Shown piece after piece: positions 21,003 to 29,200 of a stretch of DNA of 49,078 nt. The DNA is from a virus. A model generated the notes under the pieces. It saw only the letters and a program-made list of their open reading frames with translations, made no database searches and was not told the origin of the DNA. The number at the start of each line of letters is the position of its first letter. Within the stretch, counting starts at the first letter, position 1. The stretch covers positions 1 to 49,078 of IMG/VR virus record IMGVR_UViG_3300049825_000054; one strand, given 5' to 3'. A program made the translations under genes and the position numbers.

Positions 21003-22662
21003 ATCAGACGCAAACCCTATGTTCAGGTCCAAGCTTGCTGAGGATATTTTCAATACGAAGTATCGTCACCAAGGCGCTGAGACATGGGGAGAACTTGCCA
21101 AGACCCTTGTTGAGCATGTTGTCCAAGACAAGTTCAGCAAGAGTGTGAAAGATAAGCTTGTAGAGTATATCACCGATATGAAATTCATACCCGGTGGAAG
21201 GTACATCTACTACGCGGGAAGGAGCAAGCCATTCTTTAATAACTGCTTCCTTCTAAAGGCAGAGGAGGATACTCGTGAAGACTGGGCCGAACTCGCAAAA
21301 CGTGTCGAAAGTTGTCTACTTACTGGTGGGGGCATTGGCGTGGATTATTCTGTCTATCGCCCTAGAGGTAGTCTCGTCAAAAGGACTGGGGGTGTTGCTT
21401 CCGGTCCTATTCCAAAGATGAATGGTGTAAATGGCCAAGGGAAATATATTCGTCAGGGTGGTGGGCGTAGGTCTGCTATCTATGCTAGTCTTAATTGGAA
21501 GCACAGGGACATTACCGAATTCCTACTTGCCAAGGATTGGGATAACCAACCAGCGGGTACATCAGGACTATCATATGGTGATCTTAAGAGGCAGGATTTT
21601 AATTTTGCAGCCCCGCTAGACGAAACTAATATCTCTGTCAACTACGACACTGAATGGCTGCTGAACTACTACAAAACAGGTGAAGTTGGAGAGGTCTTTC
21701 TAAAGAACGTCGAAATGGCATTGAAGAACGGGGAGCCGGGCTTTAGCTTTAACTTCTTTGATAAAGAGAAAGAGACACTGCGCAATGCCTGTACAGAAGT
21801 CACCAGTGCAGATGACTCTGACGTGTGTAACCTAGGCAGTATCAACTTCTCACGTATCAAAGACCTAGAAGAACTTAGTCATGTCTGCGAACTAGCTACT
21901 GTATTTCTTTTGTGTGGTACACTTGTAGCAGAACTTCCTTATGACAAAATCTACAAAATCAGAGAAAAGAATAGGCGTCTTGGTCTTGGTCTGATGGGCC
22001 TTCATGAATGGCTTCTACTGCGCGGCAGCCGTTACGAAGTCACACCAGAGCTGCATAACTGGCTGAGCGTATGGAGAGGAGTATCAGACCATAGCAGCAA
22101 ACACTATGCAGACTATCTTGGTATCAGTCGTCCAGTCGCTAATAGGGCTATTGCACCTACTGGCACTATTGGCATTCTGGCTGGTACTACCACTGGCATT
22201 GAGCCTATTTATTCTGTGGCTTATAAACGTCGCTTTATCGTAGATGGTAATAAGTGGAAGTACCAGTTTAAAGTAGAAGATGTCGCTCACCTTATGATAC
22301 AGCAGTATGGCGTTGATCCCGATAAGATCGAGACTAGCGTTGATCTTGCTGATGATCCAGAGAGGAGGATTAAATTTCAAGCCGATGTTCAGGATTATAC
22401 TGATATGTCTATTAGTAGCACTATCAACCTACCTAGATACAATCCTGAGAAGGATACTATCCGATCCTTTGCGCATACTCTGGCTAGTTACGCTAGCCGT
22501 CTTAGGGGTTTTACTTGCTACCCTGATGGGGCACGCGGCGGCCAGCCTCTTGTTAAAGTAGACTATAAAGATGCTGTTCATAGACTAGGAGAGACGTTTG
22601 AAGAAAACATCGAGCACAACAACATCTGTGACATCGCTGGAGGAGGCTATTGTGGAGTTTAA
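20971..22662 (+). CDS. nrdJ: Ribonucleotide reductase, class II (B12-dependent) type, up to 563 aa
   Basis: Signature blocks include NNCFLL (Cys92), GGGIGVDYSVYRPRGSLV, NACTEV (Cys274/Glu276 radical-site cysteine and glutamate), VCNLGSIN (Cys286), RAIAPTGTIGILAG and a C-terminal Cys553/Cys561 redox pair. No small-subunit gene is visible, which favours the adenosylcobalamin-dependent class. It makes deoxynucleotides for phage replication. TTG 20971 lacks a ribosome site; AAGGAG at 20976-20981 points to about 20989, where the codon is ATA, so the start is unsettled. It is shorter than most NrdJ proteins. Confidence 0.85.
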   Translation: MIRSYSITQFKSDANPMFRSKLAEDIFNTKYRHQGAETWGELAKTLVEHVVQDKFSKSVKDKLVEYITDMKFIPGGRYIYYAGRSKPFFNNCFLLKAEEDTREDWAELAKRVESCLLTGGGIGVDYSVYRPRGSLVKRTGGVASGPIPKMNGVNGQGKYIRQGGGRRSAIYASLNWKHRDITEFLLAKDWDNQPAGTSGLSYGDLKRQDFNFAAPLDETNISVNYDTEWLLNYYKTGEVGEVFLKNVEMALKNGEPGFSFNFFDKEKETLRNACTEVTSADDSDVCNLGSINFSRIKDLEELSHVCELATVFLLCGTLVAELPYDKIYKIREKNRRLGLGLMGLHEWLLLRGSRYEVTPELHNWLSVWRGVSDHSSKHYADYLGISRPVANRAIAPTGTIGILAGTTTGIEPIYSVAYKRRFIVDGNKWKYQFKVEDVAHLMIQQYGVDPDKIETSVDLADDPERRIKFQADVQDYTDMSISSTINLPRYNPEKDTIRSFAHTLASYASRLRGFTCYPDGARGGQPLVKVDYKDAVHRLGETFEENIEHNNICDIAGGGYCGV

Positions 22663-22894
22663 ACAGAAGGAGTATCTAGCAGTGCAATACAAGAACCACT
22701 CTAAGTTTCATTGGAGTTTTGTAGGGTTTGAAACTTTGAAGGAAGCTGAAACAGAACGGGACAACATTATTAGCTTTGTAGAAAAGACTCTTGGAAAAGA
22801 CTGGACAATATCCAGCAGTGCTGGCCAGACCCCTGTAGGGTATAAAGCAGAAGTACACGCAGAATTGACTGGTGGGGTTAATGAAAAAGTCTAA
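22652..22894 (+). CDS. Uncharacterised protein, 80 aa
   Basis: AGGAGG (22641-22646) with a 5-nt spacer supports GTG 22652, overlapping the end of the reductase; an upstream TTG at 22598 would overlap further without a ribosome site. The product MEFKQKEYLAVQYKNHSKFH then VGFETLKEAETERDNIISFV looks alpha/beta. Function unknown. Confidence 0.55.
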   Translation: MEFKQKEYLAVQYKNHSKFHWSFVGFETLKEAETERDNIISFVEKTLGKDWTISSSAGQTPVGYKAEVHAELTGGVNEKV

Positions 22895-23054
22895 TCTAGA
22901 GCCCGTATTCTTTGACTCATTGGATGAGTTGCGCTTGGTTGTAGAGGAGGCGGCTGAAAATCTTGCAGAAGTCCAGATGGATTTGCTCTATTTAAAGAGC
23001 GCAATAGCAGAACTTAAAGACCACGCTAAGCAGTCTGCGAGTCAGAGTGGTTAA
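22881..23054 (+). CDS. Small acidic helical protein, 57 aa
   Basis: ATG 22881 follows GGTGGGG. Residues 14-50 (DELRLVVEEAAENLAEVQMD and following) look like one long amphipathic helix or coiled coil. It overlaps both neighbours by a few bases. No family recognised. Confidence 0.5.
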   Translation: MKKSNLEPVFFDSLDELRLVVEEAAENLAEVQMDLLYLKSAIAELKDHAKQSASQSG

Positions 23055-23256
23055 GAAAACTCCAGTATGGGCGCTGGTAGGTACTCAGTCCTTCCCCACC
23101 AAGGGGGAGGCTGAGGCTTACGCAGTCCGTCAAAGAAAGTCAAAGGCTCAGGCAGGGTATACTACTCGGTATGAAATTGATATGAATCCTCAGACCGGGG
23201 CCTTTGTAGTACGAGAGTTCTACTATATAAAAGACAGCAAAGGAAGACTGCTTTGA
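23047..23256 (+). CDS. Small basic protein, 69 aa
   Basis: GTG 23047 overlaps the previous stop and has no strong ribosome site, so translation is probably coupled. MVKKTPVWALVGTQSFPTKG then RQRKSKAQAGYTTRYEIDMN suggests a small alpha/beta fold. Ends in overlap with the DUF3310 gene. Confidence 0.5.
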   Translation: MVKKTPVWALVGTQSFPTKGEAEAYAVRQRKSKAQAGYTTRYEIDMNPQTGAFVVREFYYIKDSKGRLL

Positions 23257-23468
23257 CGGCGTTAAGCGAACAAGTAGGTGGAGAGCACTATAAAGACCTG
23301 CCTATTCAGCCTATAGAGTATATCCTAGCTAATAACCTAGGATGGTGTGAAGGCAACATAGTGAAGTACATCACCAGACACAAAACAAAGGGAGAGCGAA
23401 AGGACGTGGAAAAGGTTATACACTACGCACAGCTTCTTCTGGAGCTAGAGTATAGTGATACTGAATGA
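23253..23468 (+). CDS. DUF3310 protein, T7 gp1.7-related, 71 aa
   Basis: GGEHYKDLPIQPIEYILANN, GNIVKYITRHKTKGERKDVE and KVIHYAQLLLELE are the DUF3310 blocks. The family includes the nucleotide kinase gp1.7 of T7, which phosphorylates dGMP and dTMP; many members are this short. The start is TTG 23253 with AGGAAG upstream. Together with the reductase it may supply nucleotides for replication. Catalysis by this short form is inferred from family membership. Confidence 0.75.
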   Translation: MTALSEQVGGEHYKDLPIQPIEYILANNLGWCEGNIVKYITRHKTKGERKDVEKVIHYAQLLLELEYSDTE

Positions 23469-23749
23469 AGACAATACCTAGGAAGTTTCATAAGAAACTA
23501 GTGCGTGTTGTATGGTACGACATTGTAACGTCTGGAGGCTGGGAGATGAATGTAACGAGAGTACCAGCCAAGATAGAAAGCGTAGGGATGGTTAGCTGCA
23601 TTGGAAACTCTAAAGGTGAGGGTGGGCTAGGAGAGTTCCTGACTATCTCAGCAAGTTGGGGGCACGAAGAAGGAACCCTACCGGAGTACAACCAGCATAT
23701 AACAATCCCGGCAGGGTGTGTTACAGAGATACACCTACTGAACCATTAG
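23465..23749 (+). CDS. Uncharacterised protein, 94 aa, last rightward gene
   Basis: It starts in an ATGA overlap with the DUF3310 gene and ends just before the central terminator. The N-terminus is basic (MKTIPRKFHKKLVRVVWYDI), followed by Gly-rich loops (GNSKGEGGLGEFLTISASWG) and a hydrophobic end (HITIPAGCVTEIHLLNH), suggesting a small beta-barrel. Family unknown. Confidence 0.6.
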   Translation: MKTIPRKFHKKLVRVVWYDIVTSGGWEMNVTRVPAKIESVGMVSCIGNSKGEGGLGEFLTISASWGHEEGTLPEYNQHITIPAGCVTEIHLLNH

Positions 23750-23750
23750 A

Positions 23751-23790
23751 CAAAAAGAAACCCCGGAAGAGAAATCTCCGGGGTTTTTTC
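23751..23790. terminator. Bidirectional intrinsic terminator between convergent operons
   Basis: A 10-bp perfect stem (23758-23767 with 23777-23786, core CCCCGGA) and a 9-nt loop are flanked by TTTTTTC on the right and an A-run (caaaaagaaa) on the left. It therefore gives a U-tract in both directions. It lies exactly between the last rightward stop and the leftward stop at 23795, and should end both long transcripts. Confidence 0.92.
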
Positions 23791-23794
23791 TTGT

Positions 23795-26284
23795 CTAGTA
23801 GTTCCAAGTGAGGGCTTCGCCTCTTCGTAGCTCATCTTTAGTATGCTCGTCTAGGTGCATACCATAGTCACCCATAAAGGTGCCCACAGAGCCGTACCCA
23901 GAGTCCAGCCAAAAGGTTTTTAGTCTGTTAAGCTTCTCTTTATCGCGCACCTTCTTACCGTCGGGGCCTATGATGTATACGTCACCCGCCTTCCCATGGT
24001 TGTGCCTGCGGGTGCCAGTTCTTCGCTCGCCTTCTTGCCCTCCTGAGAAAACTTGCGCCTTATAACCGGCCCCAAAGACAGCAGCTACCGCATGACCCAT
24101 CTTAGCCTCTAGACTAGCAGTTAGTGGGTGATTACGGATAGCCCTTTGGTTGGCGTACACTACAGCATCTTTAGAGCTTCCGTCTAGAGCGCCCTGCGGT
24201 CCCCATAGATAGTCCTGTGTGTCCTTGTCCATAGGTGGGAGTCCCTTGCCCTTTAGGTTCTCTTGGGGAGGGGCATTGCTTTGCAGAAAGTTAAAGAACT
24301 TCTTTGAGATTACTTCTAATGTACTTCCTTGCTTCTGTATATCTTTATAAGGCTGCCCAGTAAATGTTAGTTCAAGAAAAGTCTCTACGGAGATTTTATT
24401 TGCGTCTAGGATAGGCTGAATACGATTAAGATAAGTATTCAAACCATCAACAGCAGTCTTCCCTTTGTAAAGTCCATACTTACTGAATAATGGATTTAGT
24501 AGACTATCAGTTACAGCACCAGCAGCGTTAGGAGTAACTACAAACCTGTGTGTTTTTTCATCATAGGCTATATCCATGCTGCGCAAACCAGACTGTGCAT
24601 CAGCCATCTGATCCCTATAAGGCTTCATAATAGCCCTAGCTTGTGCAAAAGACCAAGCAGAATACTTATCGAATACCTCAGTATCTTTCAGCTTATTGGT
24701 CATTTCAGGAGATACAAGAGTATCAAACAAAGCTTGAGGGTTCTTCTCTCCGAACTTCTCTAGCAGATCATGCTCCGAGGCGCTAAAGACAGAGTTAGCC
24801 AGTTTGGCAGCCTCTTCTTTAGGGACCTGTGGGCTAGTAAGTGTCTGCGCCCAGCTATTGATACCGGCAGATACCCCAGCCTTGTTCTGGCTAAAATCTT
24901 CTTCATACTTTAAAAGAAGGTCATGAAGGCTGGATTTACCGTCAAGGTACATACCAATTTTAGCAGCAGTAGCAGACTCTTCTGGGGACAGCGGCTGGTT
25001 ATTCAGTCGTTTAACCAGAATTTGATTATACGCAGAAGCGGCTTCCGGGAAATTGTCTCGGAATGCTTTTAGATTGTTCAACAGAGTGCCACCATTAGCT
25101 TTTAGAAAAGCATTCTCTCCTGCGTCTTTCCTAGCCTGCTGGTCTATCTTAATAATATTTAAAGTAGACAGATCAGCATTCTTGCCTGCAAAAGACTCTT
25201 TAACAATATTCAGCGGACCAAGAATAGTATCTCGGATTTCGTCAAGCTTCTTAGGGTCCTTAATTTCTGCTCGCAGACTATTTCCATCCTTGTCAACACC
25301 ATCAATCATCTGGTCAGCCACCTGTTTTAGGACAGTCTCAGCCTGATTGATCTGCTGATTGATCGCGGTAATCTCATCTGGAGAGAAGCCATCAGCAGCA
25401 TATTTATTAATAGTCTGGTTAATATCGGAGAACTTGAAGTTAGTTCCCGGCACAGCTTCCTTGCTATTAAAGGTATCTCCAATAATCCTGTCACGAAGAG
25501 TAGCGGCTTGTTTAATACCGGCTACGTAGAAGGCATCAGCACGCTGCTTGCTGCCAGTCTCCGCTAGATTAGCTCTACCTTGCGCAAGCTGGATGTCAGA
25601 CTTCTCTTTTTCAACCCTGCCTTTGACGTACAGCAACCCGTTCATATTAAAGTTGTCTGGATTGAAATCCTGACCAGTAGCGTCTTTATAGCTTTTCTGC
25701 AAGTCAGCACTACCGAGTATATCCGGGAAGGATTTAAGAAGGTCTTGTCTATCTGACTGCTCCTTAGCCCTTACGCGGTCCTCAGAAGCGATACTCTGGA
25801 GCAGCTCCCTGCGCATTGCGTTAGAAGTACTTGTACCTACGGCATTAGCGAACATATCATCTATTTTATCAGTCTGGTCAGGGAATAGCACCCGAAGACG
25901 CTTAGCCTCTGCTGCTACCTTAGTAGCGTATTCCAGATCACTCATAACCCCGGTCTTCTTAGCCTGCGCCAGCCTGCCTAGCCGGTCCTGTGCAGATACC
26001 AGCCCCGGATGGCCCTCAGAAGCCCCAGAAGCGTCCTGCTGCGGGCTAAAGATACTGGCAGGGGTGTCTGGGACTGCCTGCTGGTCAAGGCGGTCTACAG
26101 AGCCTTGTACAGCCGTTGTGAGGGCCTTTGCCTCAGCCTGCTTCTTTTGCTTGCTGTAGTCAGTAACTACACCGGCAAGACCAGAGAATAGCTCTCCAAG
26201 TGCCCTGTTAGGAGTCTGACCTTGACTCCTGTTAACGAAGTCTCCACCAAGATTTACAGAAATAGGGGGATTAAAGACTGCCAT
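23795..26284 (-). CDS. Large internal virion protein with C-terminal M15-like peptidase, 829 aa
   Basis: This is the last leftward gene and starts in a TAATG overlap with the 1655-residue gene. Most of it is long charged helices (EITAINQQINQAETVLKQVA and similar), as in T7-type internal core proteins. The end holds RHNHGKAGDVYIIG (His761, His763, Asp768) and YGMHLDEH (His810), matching zinc ligands of M15 peptidases. I infer a virion protein ejected at infection that cuts peptidoglycan cross-links. The combination differs from T7, where the gp16 transglycosylase lies at the N-terminus. Confidence 0.7.
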   Translation of the reverse strand: MAVFNPPISVNLGGDFVNRSQGQTPNRALGELFSGLAGVVTDYSKQKKQAEAKALTTAVQGSVDRLDQQAVPDTPASIFSPQQDASGASEGHPGLVSAQDRLGRLAQAKKTGVMSDLEYATKVAAEAKRLRVLFPDQTDKIDDMFANAVGTSTSNAMRRELLQSIASEDRVRAKEQSDRQDLLKSFPDILGSADLQKSYKDATGQDFNPDNFNMNGLLYVKGRVEKEKSDIQLAQGRANLAETGSKQRADAFYVAGIKQAATLRDRIIGDTFNSKEAVPGTNFKFSDINQTINKYAADGFSPDEITAINQQINQAETVLKQVADQMIDGVDKDGNSLRAEIKDPKKLDEIRDTILGPLNIVKESFAGKNADLSTLNIIKIDQQARKDAGENAFLKANGGTLLNNLKAFRDNFPEAASAYNQILVKRLNNQPLSPEESATAAKIGMYLDGKSSLHDLLLKYEEDFSQNKAGVSAGINSWAQTLTSPQVPKEEAAKLANSVFSASEHDLLEKFGEKNPQALFDTLVSPEMTNKLKDTEVFDKYSAWSFAQARAIMKPYRDQMADAQSGLRSMDIAYDEKTHRFVVTPNAAGAVTDSLLNPLFSKYGLYKGKTAVDGLNTYLNRIQPILDANKISVETFLELTFTGQPYKDIQKQGSTLEVISKKFFNFLQSNAPPQENLKGKGLPPMDKDTQDYLWGPQGALDGSSKDAVVYANQRAIRNHPLTASLEAKMGHAVAAVFGAGYKAQVFSGGQEGERRTGTRRHNHGKAGDVYIIGPDGKKVRDKEKLNRLKTFWLDSGYGSVGTFMGDYGMHLDEHTKDELRRGEALTWNY

Positions 26285-29200
26285 TATTCTTCTCCGTAAT
26301 TCTTTTGGAATTGGTCAGTTGTCATTGTTTCATAATCTTTCTCTTTTGTAACTGCTTTTATAGCCTTCTTGATCTGATCTGGGGTAAACCCACCAGCCTT
26401 GAACAGGGCGTCTGCTTCTAGTTTGTACTCTGCGGCAGCCTTCCAATCCTGCTGCTTCTGCGAGTTAAGCATTAGCCGAAGATACTTCTTAGCCTCTGTC
26501 GAGATAGCAGACCTTTGGCTGGAGTAGTCCTTATTAAGCTGGTTCTTGATCCAATTAGTGTCTTCTTGCACGGTCTTTAACCCGGTTACTGAGTGAACTA
26601 ACGCCTCCCAACGATCAGGAGTATTGTCTACAGCTCTGCCATTCTTAGCTGTCTTGGTGCCGTATTGGTATATAGCCCAAGCTTTATCAGCGTTATTAAA
26701 CGTAGAAATATTCCCAAGCAGACCACGAAGATGTTCTGTAGTCACGGACTCATTTACATCACCTTGGATAATGTCTACCAGATCACTGATAACTGGAAAA
26801 CTAGACGAAATGATCTGTCCGGTAATAGTCCCACCAGCACCACCGGCAATATCCAGCATCTGACTAAGTCCAGTTTCTCCATAGCGCATATGCGTAAGCT
26901 TCCAAAGCGTATCAATGTTACCGGGACCAAAACGCTTACCAACGTTAAATTCAGTACCAGAGACTGCTTCAATAGCAGTTGACACAAGACCATTAGTAAT
27001 CAAGTCAGCAACACCTTCATCCGGTGCTACGCCATTCTCCAGCATAGTCTTTTTGATCTGATCCTGCCAAGGCCATATAGGCACGAATGGAGTAGCTGCT
27101 ACAGGCACACCATACAAAGTGCTCCACGTCAGCAACAGTCTAGCCTTTTCAGCCTTTGTAGTCTGGGAACCAGTCATCAAGTCGAACATTCTGCCTGTAT
27201 AGCCCCAGAACTGGGTGATACCTGACATATAGCCTTCCTGCCAAAAAGCGTGGCTATCTCTGGTCATGTTGCCAGAAAACATCTGAGCGCGGTTAAGAAT
27301 AGTCTTGGCATCGTCATTGCTGAGTTTTCCAACCAGCTTTGGGAATTTTTCTATATACTCTTTATATGCAGTGTTCCAAGCTGCAAGTCGAATGAACCTT
27401 TCAGTACCGTTAAAGATCATAGCGGCGCTATCTAGGAAATTACCAACAACACCCTGTAGAACTTTAGGATCAGCCAAGTTATTTCTAATTGATAGATCAC
27501 CATCAATCAAATCAAAGCCAGTCCTTTTTAGATGCTTGTAGCTTTCCTTGAACATTTCTGGAGACCAGCCGGGAGTTATTTTGCTGGAATTCTTTGACAT
27601 CCACTCAATAACATCAGCGTCTTCTGGAAGCAAATCAAGGCGACGCATCCACATGCTCACCATAGCTCCTGAGCCTGCGTGGCTAGGAGCAATAGCAACC
27701 ATGTTGCCGTACGTCTGCAACTGCATCAGAAACTGAACAGGATTAAAAAGGAAAAGTTTGGTATGTGCAGCGATAGCACGGAGTTTACTGGGTAGATTGT
27801 TAGCAAACCTAATAGCACCAGTGCTAAGGTCGTCCACAACATCAATATATTTATCACCTGATTTATTGTAGATAGAACTTAGAAGCTTGGCCTGCAACGT
27901 AGACAAAGACTCTGCAACAGGTGAGCTATGACTAATAAGCTCCTGCGTAGCCCTCTGAACAACTCTAGCAGAGTTAGCAGCAGCATCTAGTTTATCTCCA
28001 GAAACTTCTGCCCTATGGAGGAAGTACACAGGATTGCGACGAAGCTCGTTGGCAGTTAACGTCTTACCATTCAAGCTGAGCTTGCCACGGCGTACACCAA
28101 ATTCTTCGACAAATGTTTCTGCTGCCGAGATTTGGTAATCGTTAAAATGTCTAGACCTAATAAGCCTGCTCAAAGCCTGAACCTGAGTAGCAATCGGATC
28201 AACAGTCCTAGCATCAGAGAACTTGAATAGTGGATTGTCCTCCGTACCAGCTTCTGCTGTACTCCAGAGAGCGGAGTTCTTCTCGCCTGTATAGCCTATC
28301 CTGTCACGCTGGGAAAGGTTCCAAGGGGAATTGCTATAATCTTCAAACCTACCAGTGTGCCCCTCAAGGTTTTTTCCATTGCTACCGAACACCTGACCGT
28401 CCGCCGCGCTCTGCCCAGTCTCAGTAAGGAAGAAAGGAGTGTCTTTGTCGTATTGCCCAGTCTTGAACATCTTCTTCAAGTCTTGCAGGCTATGCGGAAG
28501 ACCTTTATCAATAGCTGCCTTCATGGCTGCGTCGTCTTTAGCAAGGTAGGCCTGACGGGCATCCTCAAGAGCACCCATAAGTTTCTTACCCTTGGCTTCG
28601 TTACTAACACCAAACAGACTGGTATCACCACCATAAACCCTGCGCTTAGCAGAGTCCCAGAATATTTTAGGCTGCTTCAAGAACCATTTATCTTTATACT
28701 TGACGTGGAAGCCGGGACGGTAGGGAAGCTGTTCAGAGAGATTGATAGCACCTCTGCTGACATTAGGAGTTACGATAAAATTGATACCTCCAGACGTGCC
28801 AAGTTGTTGCCCAGCAACAGCGGGATCATATGTCTGGATTGCTTTCAGTGAGCCATCTTTCAATCCAGTCTTTACCAAGACTTCGTAATCAGCATCCTTT
28901 AATGTCTTTACTGTGCCTTTACCAGACTTAGGCTCAAACAAATAGAATACAGAGCCGGGATCATCTGCACCGAAAGGAATATTGTCTACTAGTTTTCCTT
29001 CAAAGCTAGCGTCCATCTGACCAATCTTAAAGCCTACTTTCTCTATACCAGACCTTGCCTTAAGGGTATAGAGGCTGGCGGAACGATAGATATAGTCCAA
29101 GTCAGACAACTGAACAAAAGTAAAATAAGCCTCTGCTTCACGTTCGGAGGGCAGACGCTTCAAGTGCTTGACATAAGCGCTTTCAAGCTCTCCAAGGTTG

